Below, in pieces: positions 32,322 through 41,247 of a stretch of 49,915 nucleotides of DNA. The DNA lies in NCBI GenBank assembly GCA_900550415.1, contig URSO01000007.1:1-49915 (forward strand). The letters run 5' to 3'. This DNA is from an uncultured Collinsella sp. (GTDB taxonomy: Bacteria > Actinomycetota > Coriobacteriia > Coriobacteriales > Coriobacteriaceae). The number at the start of each line of letters is the position of its first letter. Position 1 is the first letter of the stretch. Position numbers and translations under genes: made by a program. The notes under the pieces were generated by a model. The model worked only from the letters and a program-made list of their open reading frames with translations, did not search any database and was not told where the DNA came from.

Positions 32322-33059
32322 TTGTTAGTACTTACTGAGCAGCAAGCTGACGAGATGTTGAGTCGCCTAACTTCCTATTGCAAAGAGTATTCCTCGAGCG
32401 TAACTGATGTTGAGCTGAGGAAATGTATCAAGCATTTGGATTTGGTTTTGGAAACAAATAAGACAACCAATCTCACCCGTATTCTCAACGTAGAAGATGC
32501 TGCAGTACTTCATATCCTCGACTCACTTGTTTTACTCCCCTATATCAATAAGGCTCCTGAGGGAGCTTTGCTCGATATGGGTACAGGTGCGGGCTTCCCT
32601 GGTATTCCGTTAACCATAGCCACGCATCGTAAAGCTACTTATATTGACTCTGTTGGCAAGAAGGTTGATGCTGTCAATTCCTTTGTCCATGCTCTTGGAT
32701 TGAAACATGCTCATGCGGTCCATGATCGTCTTGAAGAATATGCTCGAAACCATAAGAAGCAGTTCTCTGTCGTAACCGCCCGCGCACTGGCCCCTCTACC
32801 GATTCTTGTTGAGTATGCGGCTCCGTTCCTCAAGGATGGAGGGCTATTTGTTATCACCAAGGGCAATCCTTCGGATGAGGAGCTTGCTTCCGGCATGTCA
32901 GCAGCTAAGATTTGCGGCTTTACTTTGCTTCTGAATGACGCAATCGATTTGCCTGAGGGCTTGGGCCACAGGGAGTTCATTGTTCTTAAGAAGAGTCATC
33001 CAGCATCTGTCTCATTGCCTCGTGCAAATGGCATGGCAAAGAAGAATCCGCTTGCCTAG
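32322..33059 (+). CDS. rsmG: 16S rRNA m7G methyltransferase RsmG
   Basis: About 245 residues. The SAM-binding motif is LLDMGTGAGFPGIPLTIA; TNLTRILNVEDAAVLHILDSL and VVTARALAPLPILVEYA are family marks. It methylates N7 of G527 in 16S rRNA; loss gives low-level streptomycin resistance in other bacteria. The likely start is TTG at 32322, six bases after AAAGGAG; a longer frame to 32274 begins inside the terminator. From here to about 35130 the codons are clearly richer in A/T than in the flanking regions. Confidence 0.94.
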   Translation: MLVLTEQQADEMLSRLTSYCKEYSSSVTDVELRKCIKHLDLVLETNKTTNLTRILNVEDAAVLHILDSLVLLPYINKAPEGALLDMGTGAGFPGIPLTIATHRKATYIDSVGKKVDAVNSFVHALGLKHAHAVHDRLEEYARNHKKQFSVVTARALAPLPILVEYAAPFLKDGGLFVITKGNPSDEELASGMSAAKICGFTLLLNDAIDLPEGLGHREFIVLKKSHPASVSLPRANGMAKKNPLA

Positions 33060-33060
33060 A

Positions 33061-33076
33061 TGTTTCACGTGAAACA
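33061..33076. promoter_or_regulatory. parS site 1
   Basis: A perfect 16-bp palindrome TGTTTCACGTGAAACA, the universal chromosomal parS, starting one base after the rsmG stop codon. Confidence 0.98.
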
Positions 33077-33099
33077 TAATGGATACTAACAACTTGCAG

Positions 33100-33115
33100 T
33101 GTTTCACGTGAAACA
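33100..33115. promoter_or_regulatory. parS site 2
   Basis: A perfect TGTTTCACGTGAAACA, 39 bp from site 1. Confidence 0.98.
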
Positions 33116-33138
33116 TGGCGGTTGATATCGAATCGGAA

Positions 33139-33154
33139 TGTTTCACGTGAAACA
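33139..33154. promoter_or_regulatory. parS site 3
   Basis: A perfect TGTTTCACGTGAAACA, again 39 bp on, directly upstream of parA. The three equally spaced sites should nucleate the ParB partition complex and may also let ParB affect parAB transcription. Confidence 0.98.
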
Positions 33155-33193
33155 TCCTCCGTTTGACAGCTTTAATACACACCAGGAGGGACC

Positions 33194-33994
33194 GTGGGAT
33201 TTCGCGACGTTAAACGTTCTAAGAGCGCAAAAGACACGCGTATCATTGCAATCATCAATCAAAAAGGCGGCGTCGGTAAGTCAACGACGGCTGTAAACCT
33301 TGCAGCAGCACTGGGTGAGCAGGGTCGTAAGACACTGATTGTCGATTTTGATCCGCAGGGAAACAGCACTAGTGGATTCGGAATTGAAAAAGAAGACCTT
33401 GATCACTGCATCTATGATGCATTGTTGAATGATGTGCCGGCAGAATCGCTTGTTCTTGATACAAATTGCAAAAAGGTATTCGTAATTCCGGCTACAATTC
33501 AGCTTGCAGGCGCGGAAATTGAGCTCGTAAGCGCAATCGCTCGTGAAACCCGCCTCAAAGATTTGCTTGAGCCGATTCAAGACGAGTTCGATTTTATTTT
33601 CATTGACTGTCCCCCTTCGCTCGGCCTGCTTACTATCAACGCCTTGACAGCAGCAGACAGCGTTTTGATTCCGATCCAGTGCGAGTATTATGCACTCGAG
33701 GGCGTTACAAAGCTGCTTGAGTCAATGAAAATGGTCAAATCACGTCTGAACAAGGGCTTAGACACCTATGGTGTGCTTATGACCATGTATGACTCGCGTA
33801 CCTCTCTATCGAATCAGGTTGTTGAGGAGGTTCAATCGTACTTTGGTGATAAGGCGTTTAAGACGCTGATCCCCCGTACAGTTAAAATCTCCGAAGCTCC
33901 GTCTTTTGGAGAACCGGTAATTACCTATGCACCTCAAAATAAGGGTGCAAAAGCGTATATGAACCTTGCAAAAGAGGTGATCAAGCGTGCCTAG
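33194..33994 (+). CDS. parA: chromosome partitioning ATPase ParA (Soj)
   Basis: 266 residues. The deviant Walker A is KGGVGKSTTAVNLA, Walker A' LIVDFDPQGNSTSG, and Walker B FIFIDCPPSLGLLT. The short N-terminus (no helix-turn-helix) is that of chromosomal Soj-type ParA. ATP-bound dimers coat the nucleoid and pull ParB-parS complexes apart. The start is GTG with AGGAGGG three bases upstream. Three parS sites lie just upstream and parB overlaps the end. Confidence 0.97.
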   Translation: MGFRDVKRSKSAKDTRIIAIINQKGGVGKSTTAVNLAAALGEQGRKTLIVDFDPQGNSTSGFGIEKEDLDHCIYDALLNDVPAESLVLDTNCKKVFVIPATIQLAGAEIELVSAIARETRLKDLLEPIQDEFDFIFIDCPPSLGLLTINALTAADSVLIPIQCEYYALEGVTKLLESMKMVKSRLNKGLDTYGVLMTMYDSRTSLSNQVVEEVQSYFGDKAFKTLIPRTVKISEAPSFGEPVITYAPQNKGAKAYMNLAKEVIKRA

Positions 33995-34892
33995 TGCAAA
34001 GAAACGTGGCGGATTAGGACGTGGTCTCAATGCTTTGGTCTCAGAGGCCGAATATGAGACCGGTGGTTCGGCTGCATCTGCTTCAAATGCCGCATCTGAA
34101 ACAAAACTCCCTATTGAGGATATCGTTCCCAACCCTAATCAGCCGCGAATTCACTTTAACGAAACTGAACTTCGCGAGTTGAGTGAGTCAATCCAAGAGC
34201 ATGGTGTTTTGCAGCCGCTTTTGGTTCGCAAGCACGGAAACGGCTATGAGATCATTGCTGGTGAACGTCGTTACCAAGCGTCAAAGCTTGTTGGTCTTGA
34301 GGAACTGCCTGTCATCATTAAGGAAGTTAATGATGAGGAGATGCTCGCTCTTGCTCTTATCGAGAATCTTCAGCGTTCTGATTTGAATCCCGTCGAAGAG
34401 GCGAAGGGTTATCGTCAGCTCATTGATGCTAGCGGTATGACACAAGAGGCGTTATCAAAGGCTGTCAGTAAGTCTCGTTCTGCAATTACAAATTCACTTC
34501 GTTTGCTAGATCTTCCCGAAGTCGTACAGCAGATGATTTTCGAGGGCAAGCTTACTGCTGGCCATGCGAGAGCGATTCTTGCAGTTCCATATGAAGATGC
34601 AAGGATTCGACTTGCTGAGAAGGTTGTTGCAGAAGGCCTTTCCGTTAGAGCGACAGAAAATCTTGCTCCGTTGTTTTCTGCCGGAGAGACACCTAAGACA
34701 CCGAGGCCTGCAACGCCTCAGTCTTTTAAAAAGGCTGCCCGCGTGCTTCGTCAGGTTTTTAATACCAACGTGCGTGTGAAGAGCTCGCGTGGAAAGAATA
34801 AGATCGAGATTGAGTTTAAAGACGAGGAAGAGCTCTCTCGTATTCTTGGCGAAATGATTCAGTTTGATCAAGGAGGCCAAGATGAGGAATAA
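33987..34892 (+). CDS. parB: chromosome partitioning protein ParB (Spo0J)
   Basis: 301 residues. The N-terminal KKRGGLGRGLNAL is the ParA-stimulating segment. The CTP-binding fold has VPNPNQPRIHFNETELRELSESI and GERRYQASKL; ALIENLQRSDLNPVEEAKGY is the following motif. Then come a helix-turn-helix (TQEALSKAVSKSRSAITNSLRLLDLP) for parS and a C-terminal dimer domain. The GTG start lies inside the end of parA. It loads at parS and slides as a CTP-dependent clamp. Confidence 0.97.
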   Translation: MPSAKKRGGLGRGLNALVSEAEYETGGSAASASNAASETKLPIEDIVPNPNQPRIHFNETELRELSESIQEHGVLQPLLVRKHGNGYEIIAGERRYQASKLVGLEELPVIIKEVNDEEMLALALIENLQRSDLNPVEEAKGYRQLIDASGMTQEALSKAVSKSRSAITNSLRLLDLPEVVQQMIFEGKLTAGHARAILAVPYEDARIRLAEKVVAEGLSVRATENLAPLFSAGETPKTPRPATPQSFKKAARVLRQVFNTNVRVKSSRGKNKIEIEFKDEEELSRILGEMIQFDQGGQDEE

Positions 34893-35136
34893 GATTTTAA
34901 CTGCGATTGCATTGGCGACGACTGTCGCGGCTGGTGCCTTCGCTGGCTATAAGATCGCGACGGACGATGAACTTCGAGGTCGTTTGCTTCGTGGCGCGCA
35001 AGATATCGTTGATACGTCCAAGAAGAAAATGGATGTTATGACAGAAGATGTTGCCATGCGTACTGCTCAGGTAACGAAGAATCCCAAGATTAATCAAGGT
35101 TGGGTTAGCAACCAATGGGGAAATGTGGGCTATTAG
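34882..35136 (+). CDS. small membrane protein after parB
   Basis: 84 residues, MRNKILTAIALATTVAAGAFAGYKIATDDELRGRLL..., with one N-terminal hydrophobic helix and a charged tail (SKKKMDVMTEDVAMRTAQVTKNP). It somewhat resembles YtxH-like small membrane proteins. The ATG overlaps the end of parB by 11 bases and has AAGGAGG five bases upstream, so it belongs to the parAB operon. The function is unknown; its position hints at a link to segregation or envelope. Confidence 0.85.
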   Translation: MRNKILTAIALATTVAAGAFAGYKIATDDELRGRLLRGAQDIVDTSKKKMDVMTEDVAMRTAQVTKNPKINQGWVSNQWGNVGY

Positions 35137-35164
35137 GTACCTAATAATTACTCAGTAAATTTTG

Positions 35165-35207
35165 AGGGGTCCTTGTCTGATTCATGAGACAAGGGCCCTT
35201 TATTTTG
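35165..35207 (+). terminator. terminator of the parAB operon
   Basis: GGGTCCTTGTCT and AGACAAGGGCCC pair around a 7-base loop and lead into TTTATTTTG. Confidence 0.9.
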
Positions 35208-35261
35208 TCCGTAAAAAATGGGAAAGGTAGCAGCTGCTCCAAAATTGAGGTCAATAAATGA

Positions 35262-35298
35262 AACGGCCCCGGTTGCATATCCTGCAACCGGGGCCGTT
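35262..35298 (-). terminator. rlmN terminator
   Basis: AACGGCCCCGGTTGCA and TGCAACCGGGGCCGTT form a perfect stem. On the minus strand it is followed by a T-rich tail (TTCATTTATTG). It lies about 40 bases after the rlmN stop. Confidence 0.88.
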
Positions 35299-35301
35299 CG
35301 A

Positions 35302-35317
35302 TGTTTCACATGAAACG
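35302..35317. promoter_or_regulatory. degenerate parS-like site
   Basis: TGTTTCACATGAAACG differs from perfect parS at two positions. It lies 2 kb from the main cluster, between the rlmN terminator and the rlmN stop codon. Confidence 0.6.
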
Positions 35318-35335
35318 TTTTGGAGTGCGACTCCC

Positions 35336-36388
35336 CTATGCGTTCTTCTGAACTTTAAAGCGCTGTTTCAGCTGTCCGCAAGCGGCGTCAATATCGTTAC
35401 CACGGGAGTTACGAATCGTGGTCTCGATGCCACGGGACTCAAGACGACGCTGAAGATCCTCAACCTTATGAATCGGCGACGGCTTGAGCGGGCTGCCCTC
35501 GATGTCGTTAAGTTGAATCAGGTTAACGTGGCACAGCGTTCCCTCGCAGAAGTCGCAGAGTGCCTGCATCTCGGGATTCGTATCGTTGACGCCTTCGATC
35601 ATGGCATACTCATAGGTCGGGCGGCGGCCAGTCTTCTCGGTGTAGAGCTGAAGCGCTTCGTGAAGGCGAAGCAGCGTGTACTTCTTAACACCGGGCATGA
35701 GCTTATTGCGCGTCGACTGGATGGCGGAATGCAGGGAAACGGCAAGCGTGAATTGCTCGGGGATGTCGGCAAATTTGCGAATACCGGGAATAACGCCGCT
35801 GGTAGAGACGGTGAGGTGACGAGCGCCGATACCGATGCCATCGGGGTCGTTGAGGATACGCAATGCCTTGAGAACCTCGTCGTAGTTGGCAAACGGCTCG
35901 CCCTGGCCCATGAAGACAACGCTCGTGGCGCGCTCGCCAAAGTCGTTGGATACATGAAGTACCTGATCGACGATCTCTTGAGCGGTCAGAGAACGCTTGA
36001 GACCGTTGAGACCGGTAGCGCAAAAGGCGCAGCCCATGCCACAGCCTGCCTGGGTGGAAACGCAGACGGAAAGCTTGTTGCGACGGGGCATACCGACGGT
36101 CTCGACGGAAATGCCGTCGTGGTACTCGAGCAGGTACTTGCGAGAGCCATCTTTGGAAACCTGCTTGGTGAGTTCAGTCGGCGTGTCAAAGGCAAAAGCC
36201 TCTTTAAGCTGCTCGCGGAAAGCCTTGGGAAGGTTGGTCATGTCGTCAAACGAACAAACGTTCTTCTCAAAGACCCATTCGATGAGCTGCTTTGCGCGGA
36301 AGGCGGGCTGGCCAAGTTCGGCCACGAGCTCGCGAATATCGTTTTGGCTCAAGTCGCGAATGTCCTGAGATTTAGTCCTGGGATTCAT
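35336..36388 (-). CDS. rlmN: dual-specificity RNA methyltransferase RlmN
   Basis: A 350-residue radical-SAM enzyme. The cluster Cys residues are in CGMGCAFC (116, 120, 123). FMGQGEPFANYDEVLKAL is the SAM-binding stretch, and a late Cys (IDAACGQLK) fits the methyl-carrier/catalytic site. It methylates C2 of A2503 in 23S rRNA and A37 of some tRNAs. It is a single-gene unit transcribed towards the parAB operon. Confidence 0.96.
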   Translation of the reverse strand: MNPRTKSQDIRDLSQNDIRELVAELGQPAFRAKQLIEWVFEKNVCSFDDMTNLPKAFREQLKEAFAFDTPTELTKQVSKDGSRKYLLEYHDGISVETVGMPRRNKLSVCVSTQAGCGMGCAFCATGLNGLKRSLTAQEIVDQVLHVSNDFGERATSVVFMGQGEPFANYDEVLKALRILNDPDGIGIGARHLTVSTSGVIPGIRKFADIPEQFTLAVSLHSAIQSTRNKLMPGVKKYTLLRLHEALQLYTEKTGRRPTYEYAMIEGVNDTNPEMQALCDFCEGTLCHVNLIQLNDIEGSPLKPSPIHKVEDLQRRLESRGIETTIRNSRGNDIDAACGQLKQRFKVQKNA

Positions 36389-36473
36389 GGAAGCCTTTCG
36401 ATTTTGGGGAAACGTAGAGGGTATCGCTACAATATGGTATCAGCTGCAGAAATTATAGAGGAGGAGTCTGCCC

Positions 36474-37439
36474 ATGCCGGGTAAAAGCCTAGAGAACATG
36501 CACGTAGCGGTCTTGGCGGGCGGTCATTCCGCCGAGCGCGAGATCTCGCTCGATTCGGGAAAGAACGTTGTGGTGGCACTGAAGGAAGCCGGCTACACCT
36601 CGGTGGAGCTGCTTGACACGGCCGCTGATGACTTTATGGTAACCATGGCGACCGGCGGATTCGATGTGGCATTTATCGCCATGCACGGCGCCGGCGGTGA
36701 GGATGGCGTCATGCAGGGCGCCATGGAGACCCTGGGTATTCCCTACACGGCCTCGGGCGTGCTTGCCAGCGCCTGCGGTGCCGACAAGGAGGTCTCTAAG
36801 CTCCTGTACGCCAAGGCGGGCATTCCCATTGCCCCCGGCCTTGCGCTCGAGGTGGGCGATGAAGTCGATATCGATCATATCGTCGAGGTTTGTGGCGAGC
36901 GCTGCTTTGTGAAGCCGGCCGTCAACGGTTCCAGCTATGGCATTTCCCTGGTCCATGAGCCCTCCGAGCTGCCCGCGGCAATCGCCAAGGCGTTTGAGTA
37001 CGGCGACAAAGTGCTGGTCGAGAAGTGCATCGAGGGTACCGAGATCACCGTTGGCGTATACGGCGAGGATGACGTGCGCGCCCTGCCGATTGTCGAGATC
37101 CGTAAGCCCGAGGACTGCGAGTTCTACGATCTGGACGTGAAATATGTCGACCCTACGGACATCCATCGCATTCCGGCGCAGATTTCACCCGAGAACTATG
37201 CTCGTGCCCAGGAACTTGCCTGTGCCGCTCACAAGGCCCTCGGTTGCCTGGGCATCTCGCGCAGCGATTTTATCGTGAGCGAGGACGGCCCCGTTATCCT
37301 CGAGACCAATACCATTCCCGGCATGACCGATACGTCGCTGTATCCGGATGAGATCCGCCACACCGACGACATGACGTTCCCGCAGGTCTGTGACAGCCTG
37401 ATCCGTATGGGTCTTCGTCGAGCGGGCATTGCATGCTAA
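36474..37439 (+). CDS. ddl: D-alanine--D-alanine ligase
   Basis: A 321-residue ATP-grasp enzyme making D-Ala-D-Ala for peptidoglycan. Marks: AVLAGGHSAEREISLDSG at the N-terminus, FVKPAVNGSSYGIS, FYDLDVKYVD, and VILETNTIPGMTDTSL. The Lys-Tyr pair in VKY fits the D-Ala-D-Ala type, not a D-lactate-using ligase, so vancomycin sensitivity at this step is expected. AGGAGGAG lies 7 bases before the ATG. Its end overlaps the dinG start by 7 bases. Confidence 0.95.
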   Translation: MPGKSLENMHVAVLAGGHSAEREISLDSGKNVVVALKEAGYTSVELLDTAADDFMVTMATGGFDVAFIAMHGAGGEDGVMQGAMETLGIPYTASGVLASACGADKEVSKLLYAKAGIPIAPGLALEVGDEVDIDHIVEVCGERCFVKPAVNGSSYGISLVHEPSELPAAIAKAFEYGDKVLVEKCIEGTEITVGVYGEDDVRALPIVEIRKPEDCEFYDLDVKYVDPTDIHRIPAQISPENYARAQELACAAHKALGCLGISRSDFIVSEDGPVILETNTIPGMTDTSLYPDEIRHTDDMTFPQVCDSLIRMGLRRAGIAC

Positions 37440-40327
37440 TCGAGGACGCGGTTTCGTCAGGAACGCCGCAGTTTGTCATCGACTCCTATGCCACGCTTGC
37501 CGAACGCGCCAAAACGCAGTCCTTCGGCCTTATCGAGGAAGATGTGATTGTCCTCGATACCGAGACCACGGGTCTTTCGGTGCAGGACAATGAGCTGATC
37601 GAGATCTCGGCGGCCCGTCTTTCGGGCCGCGAGGTCGTCGACCGCTTCGATACCTTCGTGCATCCCAAGCAGCTGATTCCCGCCGAGATTACCGAGCTCA
37701 CGAGCATTACAAATGCCGATGTGGCAGATGCCCCGTCGGCCGTTGAGGCCGTCGCCGCTCTCGCCGATTTTGTCGGTGGTTGCCCGGTGATCGCACATAA
37801 CGCCACGTTCGACCGCTCGTTTATCGAGTCGGTCAAAGGCGGCGTCAACGTGAGCGATATTTGGATCGATTCGCTGGCGCTGTCGCGCATCGCGCTTCCG
37901 CGCCTGGCCTCGCACAAGCTGTCTTTTATGGCCGATCTGTTTGGCTGTGACTCGGTATCACACCGTGCCAATGCCGACGTCGACGCTCTGTGTGGCGTAT
38001 GGCGCGTGTTGCTCGTGGCGCTCACCGACTTGCCCCAGGGCCTCATGGCGCGCCTAGCCGACATGCACTCGGATGTGCCTTGGTCCTATCGTCCTATCTT
38101 CTCATTCTTGGCAGGGCAGAACCCTGGTTCTATCTTCTCTCTCAGCGCCGCTCGTGCTGACGTTCTCAAGGCCGATCGCGCCGACGATCGGGTGGACGCC
38201 GACGAACTGCCGGTCCTCAAGATGCCGAGTCGTGAGGAGATTGAGGCAGACTATGCGCCAGGTGGCCTGGTCAATCGCATGTATCCCACCTACGAGCCGC
38301 GTGATGAGCAGATCGCGATGGCGCTCGAGGTCCGCGATGCGCTGGTCACGGGCACTCATCGTGTAATTGAGGCGGGCACGGGCGTTGGCAAATCGATGGC
38401 CTATCTGGTGCCTTTTGCCGAGGCAGCACGCCGTAACAACATCACGGTTGGTATTGCGACCAAATCGAACAATCTTGCCGACCAGCTCATGTACCATGAG
38501 CTGCCAAAACTTGCCGAGCAACTGGACGGTGGTCTGTCATTTTGCGCTCTCAAGGGGTATGACCACTATCCGTGCCTGCGCAAGCTCGAGCGCATGAGCC
38601 GAGGCCAGGTCGAGATTACCACCAAGCGCGATCCGGCGGACACGCTCACGGCGGTCGCGGTCATTATGGCGTACGTCTGCCAATCAGCCGATGGCGACCT
38701 CGACTCGCTCGGCATTCGGTGGCGCAGCGTCAACCGCCCCGACTTTACGACGGCCTCGCGCGAGTGTGCCCGTCGCCTCTGCCCGTTTTTCCCTGATAAA
38801 TGTTTGGTCCACGGTGCTCGCCGTCGTGCGGCGCATGCCGATGTGGTGGTCACCAACCATTCCCTGCTGTTCCGCAATGTCGCGGCTGAGGGCAGGATTT
38901 TACCCCCGATTCGTCATTGGGTAATCGACGAGGCCCATTCCATCGAGCGCGAGGCGCGCCGCCAGTGGGCGCGCGTGGTGTCGGCGGACGAATCACGCGT
39001 TCTGTTTGAGCGCCTGGGTGGCTCGAGCACCGGCGCGCTAAGCCAGGTTTCCCGTGATTTGGCAACCTCCGAGGGCTCTACGCTCTATTTGGGCCTTACT
39101 GCCAAGGCGACGTCGACGGTTGCGCGCGCGAGCATGGCAATCGCCGACGTGTTCGATGGCGTTCGCGAGCTCGGCCGCCGTGCCCGTGGGGGTTATGACA
39201 ATGCCAATCTATGGATTGGCCCCGAGTTGCGCGAATCTGACGACTGGCATGATTTCTTACAGTCGGCCTACACAGCCATCGACGCATTGGAACAAGCTGA
39301 CAAAAGCGTCGAGGCGCTGGTGCAAGCCGTCGCCGCCGACAAGCCCGAGGTTGTTGTCGACCTGGGTGATATCTCGCGCCGCCTGCACGAGCTGGTCGAG
39401 AACCTCAAACTCATCATTGATGGCACCGATGAACACTACGTATATTCGCTGCAGGTCAATCGCAGGTTGCGTGCCGGCGGAGAGTCAGTGACCGCAGAGC
39501 GCATCGACATTGGCGAGGCCTTGGCAACCGAGTGGCTGCCCGAGGTTCACACGGCTATCTTTGCCTCGGCAACCATGACGGTGTCCAAAAGCTTTGAGCA
39601 CTTCAACCATGCTGTCGGCCTCGATCGCATCGGTGCTTCAACATCCTCATCGCTGCACTTGGACTCGAGCTACGACTTCGATTCGAACATGGCTGTAGTC
39701 GTTGCGGGCGATATCCCCGATCCGCGCGATCGTGAGAGCTATCTTACGGCGCTCGAGCGCGTGCTGGTCGACGCCCATCTTGCCATGGGCGGATCGGTGC
39801 TCACGTTGTTCACCAATCGGCGCGACATGGAAGACCTGTACGCCCGCGTTGAGCCCAAGATGGCCCGTGCGGGTCTGGAGCTCAACTGCCAGCAGCGCAA
39901 CTCATCTCCTCGTCGCCTGCGCGACCGGTTTATCAACGAGCCGACCTCGTCGCTTTTTGCGCTTAAGGCCTTCTGGGAGGGGTTTGACGCCAGCGGCGAG
40001 ACGCTGCGTTGCGTCATCATTCCCAAGCTGCCGTTCTCGAGCCCCACGGACCCGCTCTCGTGCGAGCGCAACCTGCGCGAAGACCGCGCTTGGGCGCGCT
40101 ATTCGCTGCCCGAGGCGGTGCTCGAGGTTAAGCAGGCGGCCGGCCGCCTTATCCGCTCGTCGACCGATTGCGGCGTGCTGATTCTGGCCGACCCGCGCCT
40201 GGTGACGAAGGGCTACGGGAAGAAGTTCTTAACGTCGCTGCCCACGAGCTCCTACCAGCGCATCGAATCGGCGCAGATCGGGCACTATCTGCAACTGTGG
40301 CGCGCACGTCACGAGCGGCGGCGCTAA
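37433..40327 (+). CDS. dinG: DinG-type helicase with N-terminal exonuclease domain
   Basis: 964 residues. The first ~190 are a DEDDh exonuclease (VLDTETTGL with Asp42/Glu44; IAHNATFDRSF; HRANADVDAL). An XPD-like superfamily 2 helicase follows: Walker A EAGTGVGKS near 315, Cys residues in YPCLRKL, ECARRLCPFFPDKC for an iron-sulfur cluster, VIDEAHSIE, then FASATMTVSKSF and the final AAGRLIRSSTDCG. Such proteins unwind forked or R-loop DNA. Exonuclease fusions are usual in Gram-positive bacteria. The start overlaps the ddl end. The 3' end overlaps a convergent WYL gene by 4 bases. Confidence 0.92.
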   Translation: MLIEDAVSSGTPQFVIDSYATLAERAKTQSFGLIEEDVIVLDTETTGLSVQDNELIEISAARLSGREVVDRFDTFVHPKQLIPAEITELTSITNADVADAPSAVEAVAALADFVGGCPVIAHNATFDRSFIESVKGGVNVSDIWIDSLALSRIALPRLASHKLSFMADLFGCDSVSHRANADVDALCGVWRVLLVALTDLPQGLMARLADMHSDVPWSYRPIFSFLAGQNPGSIFSLSAARADVLKADRADDRVDADELPVLKMPSREEIEADYAPGGLVNRMYPTYEPRDEQIAMALEVRDALVTGTHRVIEAGTGVGKSMAYLVPFAEAARRNNITVGIATKSNNLADQLMYHELPKLAEQLDGGLSFCALKGYDHYPCLRKLERMSRGQVEITTKRDPADTLTAVAVIMAYVCQSADGDLDSLGIRWRSVNRPDFTTASRECARRLCPFFPDKCLVHGARRRAAHADVVVTNHSLLFRNVAAEGRILPPIRHWVIDEAHSIEREARRQWARVVSADESRVLFERLGGSSTGALSQVSRDLATSEGSTLYLGLTAKATSTVARASMAIADVFDGVRELGRRARGGYDNANLWIGPELRESDDWHDFLQSAYTAIDALEQADKSVEALVQAVAADKPEVVVDLGDISRRLHELVENLKLIIDGTDEHYVYSLQVNRRLRAGGESVTAERIDIGEALATEWLPEVHTAIFASATMTVSKSFEHFNHAVGLDRIGASTSSSLHLDSSYDFDSNMAVVVAGDIPDPRDRESYLTALERVLVDAHLAMGGSVLTLFTNRRDMEDLYARVEPKMARAGLELNCQQRNSSPRRLRDRFINEPTSSLFALKAFWEGFDASGETLRCVIIPKLPFSSPTDPLSCERNLREDRAWARYSLPEAVLEVKQAAGRLIRSSTDCGVLILADPRLVTKGYGKKFLTSLPTSSYQRIESAQIGHYLQLWRARHERRR

Positions 40328-41247
40328 AGCGGACAGACGAGGGTTTTTGCCATATCGCACAGACGCTTTGACAGGGCGGGGTCATCCAAGATGCGGATGG
40401 CTCCGCCCGCTGCGATTATCTGGCTCAGTAGCCAACGCTCGGAGCCGTAATGCACGGTTACCGTTGCCGTGTCTGCCCCGCCGCGCTCGATGAGGGTGAT
40501 GCCGGCCCAGTCCAGATGCTCCGCCATATCGAATGGCATCAGGAGCTTTGCGCTACGCTGCGTCCGGGCAAGGGAATCGTGGAGGGATGCGACGTCCGGT
40601 GCGTGAGGCACGACGGAGTCTTCCGTCAAGGTGAGTCCCTCGATTTTATCCATGCGATAGGTGCGCTGCTCATCGACCGCGATGTCCCAGGCAATTAGGT
40701 ATGTTTGGTCGCCGTTTACCGTAATGCGCAAGGGGTCGACCAGACGCTCGCGTGGCCGCTCATCGTCCATCGAGCGATACGAGATGCGGCAGCGAACGCC
40801 GTCCTGAATGGCGCAGCTCAGCTGCTGCCAGTGCGACCCGTGGTTGACGGTGTCAAAGACGCGCTGGTTATAGCCGAGCTCTTCGGGCAGAAGAGCATGT
40901 CGAATCCGAGCCGCCGCCTGGGGCTCGATCCCCAACGATTCAAGTTCATGGTTGAGCACAGCGCCCTCGGCGGCACTCAGGCGCAGCGGTAGCACATGCC
41001 CGGCGTCACCGGTGAGGACCACACGCTCGCCGTGGCATTCGCAGATGATGCGCGCACCCGATTCTCGGTCCGCGAGCGTCGAGACGATCTCGAGAATCTC
41101 GTCGAGCGATACCCCCGTGATGTCAAAGCGACTGCAAATCTCGGTTCGTGTCATGCCGCTCTCGCCGGCGGCGTAGAGGGCCTCCATGATGTCGATGGCG
41201 CGCGAGAGTCTCTGCTCGCTGGTGAGTTTACGCACGGGCATGCTCAT
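40324..41247 (-). CDS. WYL-domain regulator (PafC-like)
   Basis: About 307 residues. A helix-turn-helix region (SRAIDIMEALYAAGESGMTRTEICSRFDI) is followed by a WYL domain (CRISYRSMDDERPRERLVDPLRITVNGDQTYLIAWDIAVDEQRTYRMDKIEGL) and a WCX-like C-terminus (SERWLLSQIIAAGG). The start is ATG at 41247, with AAAGGA six bases upstream inside the preceding gene. It pairs with the next WYL gene as PafB and PafC do in mycobacteria, where the dimer activates DNA-damage genes. The role here is inferred from that resemblance. Confidence 0.85.
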   Translation of the reverse strand: MSMPVRKLTSEQRLSRAIDIMEALYAAGESGMTRTEICSRFDITGVSLDEILEIVSTLADRESGARIICECHGERVVLTGDAGHVLPLRLSAAEGAVLNHELESLGIEPQAAARIRHALLPEELGYNQRVFDTVNHGSHWQQLSCAIQDGVRCRISYRSMDDERPRERLVDPLRITVNGDQTYLIAWDIAVDEQRTYRMDKIEGLTLTEDSVVPHAPDVASLHDSLARTQRSAKLLMPFDMAEHLDWAGITLIERGGADTATVTVHYGSERWLLSQIIAAGGAIRILDDPALSKRLCDMAKTLVCPL

